In this document: positions 43,299 through 52,772 of the stretch, in pieces
Numbering within the stretch: the first letter of the stretch is position 1
How the letters are laid out: each line of letters starts with the position of its first letter
Source of the DNA: Saprospiraceae bacterium
GTDB taxonomy: Bacteria > Bacteroidota > Bacteroidia > Chitinophagales > Saprospiraceae
Length of the DNA stretch: 64,000 bases
NCBI GenBank assembly: GCA_016709995.1
Contig: JADJLQ010000001.1
Span: forward strand, 654,001-718,000
Direction: 5' to 3'
Position numbers and translations under genes: made by a program
Notes under the pieces: generated by a model
The model's input: only the letters and a program-made list of their open reading frames with translations
Told to the model about the DNA's origin: nothing
The model's database searches: none

Positions 43299-45062
43299 TT
43301 AAACTGTACTTGTATTTAAATTACTCTTTTTATACCCATAAGCGAAGTAGATGATCAACCCTACAGCAAACCAACCGAAAAACCACAACCAATTAGAGCC
43401 TGACATTCCTGTCAACAAATACAGGCATGATACCAATCCTAAAAGAGGTATTAAGGAGAATTTTTTTAAATATGCAAATACCGAGAGAATCAGGCAGGTC
43501 AACCAAAATATAATAGTAGCTATTTTAACCGAAATCGACTGAAAGTTGAATAATTCTTGTCCGGCACCTTCACTGTGGTCCGAAAAATCACCATTGAGAA
43601 GTTCACTAAAATAGCCTCCTTTTCTTAAACTGAGTCCAATGATAGTGCTGATGATCAATATTGGAAAGATGTACTGACTGTTGATATTGGGGAGATGAAA
43701 TTGTCCTTTGACTTTAGGCTTTTCTGGCAACAATAAAACACCTCCACATACTAACACGAAGGCAAACAAAGTACCAATACTGGTGAAGTCCAGCACAAAA
43801 TTTTTATCCGTAAAAAATATCGGAAGACCTACGACGAATCCGGTGACAATTGTAGCAAAGGAGGGTGTTCTATACTTTGGATGTATTTTTTGAAATGCTG
43901 GTGGCAACAATCCGTCCCTGCTCATGCTCATCCATATTCTCGGCTGCCCCATTTGAAAGACTAGTAATACGCTGGTCATGGCTACCACGGCTATAAATGC
44001 AATTAAGGTCACCATCCAGCTGACATTAAGATTGTCTTCTTCAAATATGAATGCTAGTGGATCACCAATACCTGCAAATTTTTCGAAATTAACCGCACCG
44101 GTCAAAATCAATGAAAGAATGATGTAGACGATAGTACATATGATTAAGGATGTAATCATACCTTTGGGCAGATCCTTTTGCGGATCTTTAGCCTCCTCTG
44201 CCAATACACTTACAGCATCAAATCCGATATAGGCGAAAAAAACGCCGCTCACCGCCGCCAATACTCCGCCAAATCCGTTGGGCATGAACGAACGTACCCC
44301 TGATGCATTTGGGGGTGTCCAGTTATGAAAAAGGTCATTTGCAAAAATCAAATAACCTCCTACCAGGATGACCAAAGCGATTGCAGCCAATTTTAAAACC
44401 ACCATGACATTGCTGATATTGCGACTTTCTTTCATTCCCCGATACACCAGGTAAGTGATGGCAATATTGATTAAAAATGCTGGCAGATCCATGATCAATC
44501 TAAGACCGCCTATTTGCGGAGCTGTGTTCCAGGCATTGATCAGATCAGGGATGTTATCGCCGGCTTTTACTGCGATCGAAGCTTCTTTATAACTACAGGC
44601 GAGGTAGTCTGGTATATGGACTCCAAACTTGCCCATAAGTGTGGTAAAATAATCACTCCATGAAAAAGAAACATAAATATTGCCAATTGAATATTCCATG
44701 AGTAAAGCCCAACCAATGATCCAGGCCATCAATTCGCCAAAGGAAGCATATGCGTATGTATAAGCACTGCCTGCTACCGGTACCCGGCTGGCAAACTCTG
44801 CATAGCAGAAAGCAGTAAATCCACAAGCTATCCCACATAAAATAAACAGGACAACCACTCCCGGACCTCCTGCAAAAACTGCTCCGCCAAGACTGCTGAA
44901 GCTGCCAGCGCCAATGATCGCGGCAATTCCAAAAAAAGTAAGGTCTCTGGCGGTGAGTACTCTGTGCAATCCGGTTACACCATGCCCTTCGGTAGCATCT
45001 TGAGCCCGGGAAGATGCCATGATGGATTCTATAGATTTTTTACGTGTAAGTGATTTGAACAT
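43299..45062 (-). CDS. APC-family amino-acid permease (cationic amino-acid transporter type)
   Basis: 587 residues with twelve to fourteen membrane helices. Helix 1 is FFGIAAIIGAGSFSSLGGAVF, followed by AFCYAEFASRVPVAGSAYTYAY, GFDAVSVLAEEAKDPQKDLP and PRIWMSMSRDGLLP. The E-F-A-S-R-x-P and amphipathic D-G-L-L-P motifs match the YfnA/CAT branch of the APC superfamily. It is longer than usual because of a roughly 45-residue loop near 480-525. Substrate unknown. It stands alone, with 164 bases upstream to the DUF5686 gene end. Confidence 0.88.
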   Translation of the reverse strand: MFKSLTRKKSIESIMASSRAQDATEGHGVTGLHRVLTARDLTFFGIAAIIGAGSFSSLGGAVFAGGPGVVVLFILCGIACGFTAFCYAEFASRVPVAGSAYTYAYASFGELMAWIIGWALLMEYSIGNIYVSFSWSDYFTTLMGKFGVHIPDYLACSYKEASIAVKAGDNIPDLINAWNTAPQIGGLRLIMDLPAFLINIAITYLVYRGMKESRNISNVMVVLKLAAIALVILVGGYLIFANDLFHNWTPPNASGVRSFMPNGFGGVLAAVSGVFFAYIGFDAVSVLAEEAKDPQKDLPKGMITSLIICTIVYIILSLILTGAVNFEKFAGIGDPLAFIFEEDNLNVSWMVTLIAFIAVVAMTSVLLVFQMGQPRIWMSMSRDGLLPPAFQKIHPKYRTPSFATIVTGFVVGLPIFFTDKNFVLDFTSIGTLFAFVLVCGGVLLLPEKPKVKGQFHLPNINSQYIFPILIISTIIGLSLRKGGYFSELLNGDFSDHSEGAGQELFNFQSISVKIATIIFWLTCLILSVFAYLKKFSLIPLLGLVSCLYLLTGMSGSNWLWFFGWFAVGLIIYFAYGYKKSNLNTSTV

Positions 45063-45226
45063 GTATCGATGCTGGATTAAATGATTTAGTTCGATAAACC
45101 TACAGAAATATCCTGAAATGAAGGAATAGAACGGTCAAGTGTTTGACTTAGAGGCCAATAAAGTAGGGAAGAAATTTATTCCCAAAACCAGTTACTAAAA
45201 TAGATGGCTATGATGGGATATTCTCA

Positions 45227-47935
45227 TTAAAACTTAAACAAATTATCAAACCCTGTCGCCAATCCAAAACGGAATCTAAATCCCTGGTAGGTGCCATCTT
45301 GCCAGGTGGTCACGCCTTCTACTCTCAATACCCTAAATATGTAGTTGATGCCATAACCAAGTTCGCTGTACAAAGGATGATCTGTGGTAGAAAGTGCATT
45401 GATAATGAGATTTTCTCTAATCCCTTTTTTTCTGACCCAAGGTGATGATGAAAGAATAAATCTTCTAAACTGGTAGTTGCCCAGGAAACTTAAATACTGA
45501 GCATTGGTACTATATTCAAAATAATCCAAAGCCCGGAAGAATTTTACAGGGTCTAAGGGTGAAAAGATATATTGGTTACCTGGAAAATGCGCAAAATCTT
45601 GTACATATTTAGGCGAAGTGCCCAAAAACGATCCTCCTACAAGATCATAATCAAAATCGTCACCTGCACCGACACTAATATGATGCTTAAACCCAATCTG
45701 AGCCTGATCAAACTGGCCATCTGATACCTCCCATCCTTTTTTATACAACAAAGAGATAGTGGGTGATTTCGAAAGATCTTTTATTTTGTACCCATTGCGA
45801 ATAGCAAACCTGTGGAATGGTTTCCAAATAGCAGAGACTTCAGTGATAAATGCCATGTTAGCGGTTATACTTCCCGGATTAAGCTCCGATACGGTAGGGA
45901 TATTACTTGTATAAGCCTTTTTTCTGTTTGCTATACCTGCGGTAGAATGATTTACCAGTGGCATCCTGGAATCAAAAGTGGCAGTGGCAGCAAAGCTGAA
46001 TTTTTTTGACAAGGTCTGTGCGAATGAAGCTCGTACATATTGGCTATCATAAAGTTTCAAATAGTTTTTTCTAAAAAACAAGGAATAAAAAGTATTGAAA
46101 TAGTTATTTCTTGTCAGATATGGGGTATACGATACCGGTACCTTTCCAGCTGCTATAACTAATTTCCAGGGATTATAATCCGGGTCCTTTTTATTATTGC
46201 GGGATGCAATACTCGTGGTAAGTTCATAAGTCAGGACTTTTCGAGCCAAGGTATATCCAATCTCTGGTCTTATTTTCCACAAAGTGGATGATTTTGATTT
46301 TCCTTTATTGCCTAATTCCATGGACAAAGCTCCATGATAGCCATCTACCGTATTAAAATTAAGTTTATTAGCGAGCGGGAACAGGGTTAAGTAGTTTTTG
46401 TCCTTGTTGTAAATGTAATTGCTGCCAACAATAAGATGGTTTAATTTAAATTTTTTTGATGTCTTATTCACCTTCAATTCTGTGCCGTCGGAGCCAATAT
46501 TGATCTCTACGGAAGAGGAATCTCTTTTGTTTTCCTCTTCTTTTATTTTTTCTACTTTGGTGATGCTATCCATCCTGGTATATCCTTTGGATTCGTATTC
46601 CGTGAGGGCAACCGGTCTGATCTCATCCCAATACAGGGAGTCTCTTTTATTGGCCATTGAATCTATGGTCTGGTGAGTCTCCGTGCTATTAATACTAATG
46701 GTTTCTGACTCTGGCAGGCTATCTAACTCCTGTTTTTTATACTGTTTCATCATTTTGCGCAACTGCTTGGCACTGAGCTCCTGGTTCATATCCAGGTCTT
46801 TGATTTGAAGTGGATTACTGCTATTGTTTATTTTTTTGTTCGCTTCTACTGATTCTTCTTTATCTACTTTGTCATCGAGTACGATGAGCGGAACACTGAT
46901 ATCCGGATTGATGGTGATTTTATAGTCCGATAGGTGTGCCAGATATTTGTATTCAAATCCAAATCCAAATACATTGCCACCGACATCATAGATTTGATCC
47001 AGAGGCATCCAGATCTCCCCTTGCACTGGTGTGAATACTTGTTTGATTGCAAATTCAATACCCCAGATAGATGTCAGAAGGTTTAGGCTGTGGATATTCC
47101 AGACTTGATCTATTATGTAAATGATTCCCTCAAATACCTGGTCACCTTTGCTTTTAGGAGTGACTTTTATTTTATTGATGATAGCGCCATGTTCTTCAAA
47201 AAAACCCAAGTATTCAAATTTATAAATCTGGAATGCATTGGGTGCCAGCGGAGATACTGCACCGGATACTTTGGGATCATAAAAACTACTATTGACAAAA
47301 CCCATTGGGCTTGTATTATTGTCATCCCCTGTAGCTCTGATGGATAGGACCGTATCTGTATATTGCCCCGGTCGCTTATAGTGGAGCCGCGATACGGATT
47401 CTTGTGTGAAAGCTACTGTAGAGTCTATACCTTCTTTAGCTAATTCTTTTTTGATTCGATTTTTAAACAAAAATGGAATTTTAAGCAGCCTTCCACTTCC
47501 TTTGATATATACTCTTGCAGAATAACTATTGATTTGATTGGCATGGTAAGATGCCTTAGCGATCGCTCTTCGCATGATGGTGTAGGCGGGGTCTTCGTTG
47601 GATCCGTCTATGACTACCGTAGGTAAGGTTAAAGATTCAGCTCTAAGATTCAGCTTGATTGAAATGTCTTTTGTACCCACGACTATAGTGGTGTCTTTTA
47701 TGCGGTAGCCCACATACTGAAATCTAAAATTGTAGGTACCGGGATCTATTTGGATCTGAAAAAATCCATCCTGATTGGTCACTGCACCTTTATTGGTTTT
47801 GGTCACTTGAATGGTCGCATAGGGGAGTGGCACATTGGTTTCATCACGAACAAGACCAGAGATGGATTGTCCTACTATGCTTGGGTTAAGACCGAGACCA
47901 AGTAAAAACAGGCAAACCGAAATACGAAATTGCAT
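45227..47935 (-). CDS. DUF5686 outer-membrane protein with carboxypeptidase-regulatory-like domain
   Basis: About 902 residues from the ATG at 47935 (MQFRISVCLFLLGLG...), which places the signal peptide at the very N-terminus; an upstream ATG at 47956 adds seven residues. After the signal, residues 25-100 form a CarboxypepD_reg-like domain (ISGLVRDETNVPLPYATI, GAVTNQDGFFQIQIDPG). The remainder is a DUF5686 region rich in aromatic beta-strands, ending in FRFGLATGFDNLFKF with a terminal Phe typical of outer-membrane barrels. A charged stretch lies near 420-480. It is likely an outer-membrane beta-barrel; the role is unknown. TonB-receptor plug features are not seen. Confidence 0.82.
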   Translation of the reverse strand: MQFRISVCLFLLGLGLNPSIVGQSISGLVRDETNVPLPYATIQVTKTNKGAVTNQDGFFQIQIDPGTYNFRFQYVGYRIKDTTIVVGTKDISIKLNLRAESLTLPTVVIDGSNEDPAYTIMRRAIAKASYHANQINSYSARVYIKGSGRLLKIPFLFKNRIKKELAKEGIDSTVAFTQESVSRLHYKRPGQYTDTVLSIRATGDDNNTSPMGFVNSSFYDPKVSGAVSPLAPNAFQIYKFEYLGFFEEHGAIINKIKVTPKSKGDQVFEGIIYIIDQVWNIHSLNLLTSIWGIEFAIKQVFTPVQGEIWMPLDQIYDVGGNVFGFGFEYKYLAHLSDYKITINPDISVPLIVLDDKVDKEESVEANKKINNSSNPLQIKDLDMNQELSAKQLRKMMKQYKKQELDSLPESETISINSTETHQTIDSMANKRDSLYWDEIRPVALTEYESKGYTRMDSITKVEKIKEEENKRDSSSVEINIGSDGTELKVNKTSKKFKLNHLIVGSNYIYNKDKNYLTLFPLANKLNFNTVDGYHGALSMELGNKGKSKSSTLWKIRPEIGYTLARKVLTYELTTSIASRNNKKDPDYNPWKLVIAAGKVPVSYTPYLTRNNYFNTFYSLFFRKNYLKLYDSQYVRASFAQTLSKKFSFAATATFDSRMPLVNHSTAGIANRKKAYTSNIPTVSELNPGSITANMAFITEVSAIWKPFHRFAIRNGYKIKDLSKSPTISLLYKKGWEVSDGQFDQAQIGFKHHISVGAGDDFDYDLVGGSFLGTSPKYVQDFAHFPGNQYIFSPLDPVKFFRALDYFEYSTNAQYLSFLGNYQFRRFILSSSPWVRKKGIRENLIINALSTTDHPLYSELGYGINYIFRVLRVEGVTTWQDGTYQGFRFRFGLATGFDNLFKF

Positions 47936-48114
47936 CTTCAAAATTAACATAACCAAGATTGTAAGAACGTAATACCGGTTTTAAATCGACTAATTAACCA
48001 ATTTTTAAGATCTAGGTTGATTCTGCGCTATTTTGTGTACTCACATTAAGTTTTATGACCTGGGTATGGTCCAATTGTTATTGATCTTAAAATACCGGCC
48101 TGACTTATTTCGTT

Positions 48115-48122
48115 TAATTTTG
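48115..48122 (+). promoter_or_regulatory. Candidate -7 element (TAATTTTG) of the FG-GAP gene
   Basis: Matches TAnnTTTG and ends 4 bases before the ATG at 48127, so the message would have almost no leader. No clear TTG-type -33 box is found at the usual 19-21 base spacing. Confidence 0.35.
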
Positions 48123-48126
48123 TATC

Positions 48127-50343
48127 ATGCATTTTGAGCTTCGATTTGGTTTGTTATTTTTGATAGGGTGGTGCGCCATAGCCACAGCTTTTGGCCAACA
48201 CTTTAAACCAATCTCTCCTCCAGTTATGGTAGGCACCCATCAGTTGAAGTATCCATGGACCGGAGGTATGAACACTCCTCAGATCATGAATGCTGATCTC
48301 AATCTAGATCAAAAACAAGATGTAGTCATTTTTGACCGAAGCGGAGGAGTTTGGATGCCCTTTATTTCTGATGGAGAATTAAACTATGACGCCACATTCA
48401 AATCTATATTTCCCAAAGTACACGATTGGGTGGTGATGAAAGATCATAACAATGATGGTCTCGCAGATATATTTAGTTATTCTACCACTCCGGGGTTGGC
48501 GGGTATAGAAGTGTACGATGCCAGTGTCGGTGGCAAAACCTTAAGTTTTACTAAACGAAGCTTTCCTATTGATAGGGCTAACATACTTTATTATACTTCA
48601 GGATCCAGCCGAATCAATGTCTATGTAAGCAATGCGGATTATCCGGCAGTCGAGGACATTGATCGCGATGGTGATCTGGATATATTGAGTTATGAGCCTG
48701 GTGGTGGGCTTATAGTTTGGTACAAAAACCTGGCTACAGAGAAGGGCTTGGCTACAGGCCAATTTGATTTTGTTGTAGGTGATTTTTGTTTTGGTAAAAT
48801 ACTCGAAAATGGCTTTTCTGATCAGATCACGTTAAGTCTCAGCAAGGATAAATGCGCCTCTGGACTTTCATCCGGCCTTGAAGTAAGACATGCGGGCTCT
48901 ACACTTTTAGCCTGGGATCGGGACCAGGACCGTGACTATGATCTGGTGATCGGTGATATTTCTTCGCCAAATTTGATTTTTCTTCGAAATGGAGGAGATT
49001 CATCTGCAGCATGGATGAACAGCCAGGAACTTAAATTTCCAACTAATAGCATATCGGTGGACATTCCTTACTTCGTAAGTCCATTTTTGGCAGATATCAA
49101 CAACGATGGGATTAAGGAGTTTTTTGCTGCTTCCAATTTTCAATATGGTTCCGATAATTATCATTGTCTTTGGAGATATGATAGAAGTGAGCTGATTAAA
49201 TCAGAATATGTATTCCATTCCAATTCATTCATTACAGACGAAACTTTGGATTTCGGTGAAAATACTTCTCCAGCTTTGGCAGATATAGATGCTGATGGTG
49301 ACCTGGATTTGATCATTGGGAGCGGTGGTTATTTTGACCGCAGCGGTATCCATGGAGCAGCTCTTTTTTTATTTAGAAATATTGGTGATGCACGAAACCC
49401 TTCTTTTCAACTTATTGATAGTAATTGGCTCGACTTTAAAAAATTTAATAATGAGACCAATAGTTTTGTGCCCTGTTTTGGAGATCTCGATGGAGATGGT
49501 GATCAGGATTTAATCGTTGGGGAACTGCTTGGTCGACTATTCTTTGCAGAGAATGTAGGGGGTAAAAATAACCCGATGCAGTTTGGACAAATTCAATCTT
49601 CTTATTTTCAAATAGATGTCGGTCAGTACTCAAGTCCACAAATCATAGACCTGGATGCTGATGGATTGCAAGATCTGGTCGTCGGAGAGCGAGACGGTGT
49701 AATTAATTTTTTTAAAAATACCGGAACCAGTACAAAGCCCGCTTTTTCATCTACGCCTACTATTAATCCTCTGGGATCCATTGATACCAGAGTTGCGGGA
49801 TTCGCAACAGGCAATGCTGCTCCGGTTATCTTTACCAGTCGTGGCGAAAAATATATGGCAGTAGGTACCAGTGGCAAGTCTTTATTGTTGTATGACCATC
49901 CTGGTGCCTCCAGTGCTCCATTCAATTTGTCACAGATGACCTGGGGCAGTGTGCAGGAAGGTGATGATACGCATCTTGCTGTAGCCGACATCGATCAGGA
50001 CGGTCTGTTGGATATGATCGTTGGAAATCAACGCGGAGGGGTGGCATGGTATCAAACTGATTTGAAAAGTGAATTTAGTACAGCTACCCGTCATCAGAAA
50101 TCCGACTTTGCATCCATCCAGGTTTTTCCAAATCCTGCAAGTAATTATATCACCATCCTGTTTGATGGAATCAATGCAATAGGTTCATATTCAATCTATG
50201 ATGTCAGCGGAAGACTTGTATTAAAAACTAACAAGCAGAGCCGAGCTACACAAATATTTACTGGAACATTGCTTTCAGGAGTTTACCTCGTGGAGCTTAG
50301 AGTAGGACAGAATCGATATCGACAAAAGTTGATCATCCAGTAG
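48127..50343 (+). CDS. FG-GAP/VCBS repeat exported protein with T9SS sorting domain
   Basis: 738 residues with a signal peptide (to about residue 24, TAFGQ). The body is a beta-propeller of FG-GAP/VCBS repeats with at least eight D-x-(D/N)-x-D-G-type calcium loops (DHNNDGLADI, DIDRDGDLDI, DINNDGIKEF, DIDADGDLDLIIG, DLDGDGDQDLIVG, DLDADGLQDLVVG, DIDQDGLLDMIVG). The last 75 or so residues are a T9SS type A sorting domain (VFPNPASNYITIL ... DVSGRLVLKT ... LSGVYLVELRVG). It is probably secreted or surface-anchored, possibly an adhesin or glycan-binding protein (inference). It stands alone. Confidence 0.88.
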   Translation: MHFELRFGLLFLIGWCAIATAFGQHFKPISPPVMVGTHQLKYPWTGGMNTPQIMNADLNLDQKQDVVIFDRSGGVWMPFISDGELNYDATFKSIFPKVHDWVVMKDHNNDGLADIFSYSTTPGLAGIEVYDASVGGKTLSFTKRSFPIDRANILYYTSGSSRINVYVSNADYPAVEDIDRDGDLDILSYEPGGGLIVWYKNLATEKGLATGQFDFVVGDFCFGKILENGFSDQITLSLSKDKCASGLSSGLEVRHAGSTLLAWDRDQDRDYDLVIGDISSPNLIFLRNGGDSSAAWMNSQELKFPTNSISVDIPYFVSPFLADINNDGIKEFFAASNFQYGSDNYHCLWRYDRSELIKSEYVFHSNSFITDETLDFGENTSPALADIDADGDLDLIIGSGGYFDRSGIHGAALFLFRNIGDARNPSFQLIDSNWLDFKKFNNETNSFVPCFGDLDGDGDQDLIVGELLGRLFFAENVGGKNNPMQFGQIQSSYFQIDVGQYSSPQIIDLDADGLQDLVVGERDGVINFFKNTGTSTKPAFSSTPTINPLGSIDTRVAGFATGNAAPVIFTSRGEKYMAVGTSGKSLLLYDHPGASSAPFNLSQMTWGSVQEGDDTHLAVADIDQDGLLDMIVGNQRGGVAWYQTDLKSEFSTATRHQKSDFASIQVFPNPASNYITILFDGINAIGSYSIYDVSGRLVLKTNKQSRATQIFTGTLLSGVYLVELRVGQNRYRQKLIIQ

Positions 50344-50356
50344 GTTTATGGCCGCC

Positions 50357-51163
50357 TCAAATTGGATTAGACAATAGAAACTGAATGGCCCGATGGCCTT
50401 CTTCACCCATGGAAATGCTGAATCGATTGACATATAGTTGGATATGTTGGTCTATGACATGATCGTCGAGTTCCTGTGCATGTTGTTTGATGTATTCCCG
50501 GCTTGACCAAGGCTGTTCAAAAGCGTATTCAATGCTTTTGCTTATTAAGGTTTGCATTTCAGTGGCCAGCCTGGTTCCAAGGCTTTTTCTGCAAACAATT
50601 ACCCCAAGCGGAATAGGAAGGTGGTATTTCTTCTCCCACAAAGCTCCCAAATCCGCTATCAAACTTAGTCCATGGTCTGCATAGGTAAAACGACCTTCGT
50701 GAATCAATACCCCTGCTTCGATCTCCTTATCCAATATTTTTTGTTCAATATCTGAAAACAGCAAAAACTTTTTATTCCTAACTTCTGGCACAAAATGATT
50801 GAATAAATAATGTGCTGTGGTGTGTCTGCCAGGTATACCAATTACTGAGTTTACTAAGTCATCCAAGGAATATTTATTGCTGGATACTACTATAGGCCCA
50901 CACCCAAAACCCATCGCTGAGCCAGCATCTAACAGCTGATATTCGTCAGAGACCTGGGGTAGGGCTGCAGCACTGATTTTGGTGACATCATATAAGCATT
51001 TTAGGGCTGATTCATTGAGTGCCTGGATGTCCATCAATGATACATCGAATTCATTACAATGAGCTATTTTATGATGTACGAGGGCATCCATCATAAAAGT
51101 ATCATTGGGACAGGGCGAAAATGCCAGACTGAATTTATTACCTTCATGCTTTATATCATGCAT
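50357..51163 (-). CDS. mqnD: MqnD: 1,4-dihydroxy-6-naphthoate synthase (menaquinone, futalosine pathway)
   Basis: 268 residues. MqnD converts cyclic dehypoxanthinyl futalosine to 1,4-dihydroxy-6-naphthoate in the alternative menaquinone pathway. It has the signature SLAFSPCPNDTFMMDALVH at residues 12-30 and, later, GSAMGFGCGPIVVSS and IPGRHTTAHYLF, typical of the periplasmic-binding-protein-like fold of this enzyme. The only in-frame start before the conserved core is the ATG at 51161-51163; a stop codon lies two codons upstream of it. That ATG is half of an ATGCAT palindrome whose other strand starts the neighbouring gene. Confidence 0.92.
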   Translation of the reverse strand: MHDIKHEGNKFSLAFSPCPNDTFMMDALVHHKIAHCNEFDVSLMDIQALNESALKCLYDVTKISAAALPQVSDEYQLLDAGSAMGFGCGPIVVSSNKYSLDDLVNSVIGIPGRHTTAHYLFNHFVPEVRNKKFLLFSDIEQKILDKEIEAGVLIHEGRFTYADHGLSLIADLGALWEKKYHLPIPLGVIVCRKSLGTRLATEMQTLISKSIEYAFEQPWSSREYIKQHAQELDDHVIDQHIQLYVNRFSISMGEEGHRAIQFLLSNPI

Positions 51164-51877
51164 TGGTCACCTACTATTTTATACGAAGATAACCACTATG
51201 TAGCCATTTCTAAGCCGGCTGCTCTACTTGTTCAGCCAGAAGCAGAAGAGGAAAATGCGGTAATTCCTTTGATGCAGGCTTTTATCGGCAAAAGAGATCG
51301 TAAGCCTGGAAAGGCATTTATTGGTGTCGTACATAGGCTTGATAAATCGGTGAGCGGTGTCCTCATTCTGGCCAAAACTTCCAAAGGTCAGGAGCGATTC
51401 AATGAATTGCTCAAAAATAAACAGGTAAAAAAATATTATCTGGCGATCACTGAGCGATGCACAGTCCAGGGCAGTGGTTCACTGGAACATTTTATGTCCA
51501 GGCAAGCCGATGCTTACCGCATGAATGTAAGTGGTCATAGGCGATCATCTTCGGATCAAGAGGCTATCCTTAAATATGAGGTGCTTTCGGTCATTGATGA
51601 TTACCAATTATGGGCCATAGAGTTGGTGACAGGCAGGCGACATCAGATCAGGGCTCAGCTGGCACATATCGGTGCGCCGATCGTTGGGGATAAAAAATAT
51701 GGAAGTAAAGTGTCCTCAGATCAGATCATGTTGCACTGTACCAATATGCAGTTCGAACATCGTGTTAAAAAAACAAAAGTCATCGTAAGCGACTTGCCAC
51801 GAATGCCGCATAATTTTTGGCAGCCCTTCAAAAGCCAGATCATAGATTGGGACAAGTTTATCAAGTCGAAAAAATAA
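51158..51877 (+). CDS. RluA-family pseudouridine synthase
   Basis: 239 residues from the ATG at 51158 (MHWSPTILYEDNHYVAISKP), the standard N-terminus of this family; the open frame further upstream runs into mqnD on the other strand. The catalytic motif is HRLDKSVSG at 59-67 with Asp62, followed by GRRHQIRAQLAHIGAPIVGD near the C-terminus. There is no S4 domain, so it is a short RluA-type enzyme that isomerises uridine in rRNA or tRNA; the target is unknown. Its start overlaps the divergent mqnD start by 6 bases. Confidence 0.9.
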   Translation: MHWSPTILYEDNHYVAISKPAALLVQPEAEEENAVIPLMQAFIGKRDRKPGKAFIGVVHRLDKSVSGVLILAKTSKGQERFNELLKNKQVKKYYLAITERCTVQGSGSLEHFMSRQADAYRMNVSGHRRSSSDQEAILKYEVLSVIDDYQLWAIELVTGRRHQIRAQLAHIGAPIVGDKKYGSKVSSDQIMLHCTNMQFEHRVKKTKVIVSDLPRMPHNFWQPFKSQIIDWDKFIKSKK

Positions 51878-51982
51878 GATTTCATAGATCGTCTCAGTTT
51901 GATATCCTCGGTGTATGGTTATTTTGATCGATTGACTATATAATTCTTCTAAAATGATTTTCGTCATGTGCATAAGATTGTA

Positions 51983-51990
51983 TACTTTTG
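51983..51990 (+). promoter_or_regulatory. -7 element (TACTTTTG) of the SRP RNA gene
   Basis: An exact TAnnTTTG match, ending 4 bases before the predicted 5' end of the SRP RNA at 51995. A weak T-rich -33 region is at 51958-51963. The spacing to a known RNA gene makes this the best-supported promoter in the window. Confidence 0.6.
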
Positions 51991-51994
51991 CGGC

Positions 51995-52087
51995 GGTGAG
52001 AGTCATGTGATCAGCTCCTGTTGAACCTCCCCAGGGTCGAAAGGCAGCAAGGATAAAACGGTTGAGCGATGCATATGGTTTCTCACC
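51995..52087 (+). ncRNA. ffs: Signal recognition particle RNA (small bacterial type, 4.5S)
   Basis: About 93 bases. The ends pair (GGTGAGA at 51995-52001 with TCTCACC at 52081-52087). The apical domain carries the conserved SRP core: AGGGTC, the GNRA tetraloop GAAA at 52039-52042, then GGCAGCAAGG with the asymmetric loop that binds Ffh. It is preceded by a TACTTTTG promoter and followed by ATTTTTAATTT, which could serve as the 3' end. This RNA partners Ffh in targeting membrane proteins. It lies between the pseudouridine synthase and transaldolase genes; the strand is set by the tetraloop and core sequence. Confidence 0.9.
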
Positions 52088-52114
52088 ATTTTTAATTTAA
52101 TATATTTCCTATTT

Positions 52115-52771
52115 ATGAAGTTTTTTATTGATACTGCCAATCTGGACCAAATAAAAGAAGCCAAGGACCTGGGCATACTCGATGGAGTCACCACCAATCC
52201 TTCTCTTATGGCCAAAGAAGGTATTACGGGTAAAGAAAATATCATTAAACATTATCAAGCCATTTGTAACCTGGTAGAAGGAGATGTGAGTGCTGAAGTG
52301 ATAGCTACTGATTATGAGGGTATTATATCTGAAGGAAAGATCTTAGCTGCCCTCGCTCCCAATATTGTAGTCAAAGTACCGATGATAAAGGATGGCATTA
52401 AAGCTATCAAGTATTTCTCTGACCACGATATTGCAACCAATTGCACCTTAGTCTTTAGTGCAGGGCAAGCTATACTGGCTGCCAAGGCTGGTGCTACTTA
52501 TCTTTCTCCATTTATCGGTAGGATCGATGATACCAATTGGGATGGCATGGAGCTGATCGCTGAAATAGCAGAGATTTATTCTATTCAAGACTTTGATACA
52601 CAGATACTTGCTGCTTCGATTCGCAACTCTTTACATATTGTGTCTGCAGCCAAGGCTGGCGCAGATGTGGTCACCTGTCCGCTTTCAGCCATTCTGGGCT
52701 TGCTCAAGCACCCGCTCACGGATATAGGGCTGGCCCAATTTTTGGCCGATCACAATAAAGCAAACGGTTAG
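52115..52771 (+). CDS. Transaldolase / fructose-6-phosphate aldolase family (short type)
   Basis: 218 residues, matching the short TalC/FSA-type transaldolases. Motifs are FFIDTANLDQIKEAKDLGIL, DGVTTNPSLMAKEG, the Schiff-base lysine K87 in IVVKVPM, TNCTLVFSAGQAILAA and YLSPFIGRIDD. It transfers a dihydroxyacetone unit in the pentose-phosphate pathway, or cleaves fructose 6-phosphate; sequence alone does not separate the two. It starts 27 bases after the SRP RNA and is convergent with the phosphorylase gene (one base between stops). Confidence 0.9.
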   Translation: MKFFIDTANLDQIKEAKDLGILDGVTTNPSLMAKEGITGKENIIKHYQAICNLVEGDVSAEVIATDYEGIISEGKILAALAPNIVVKVPMIKDGIKAIKYFSDHDIATNCTLVFSAGQAILAAKAGATYLSPFIGRIDDTNWDGMELIAEIAEIYSIQDFDTQILAASIRNSLHIVSAAKAGADVVTCPLSAILGLLKHPLTDIGLAQFLADHNKANG

Positions 52772-52772
52772 A

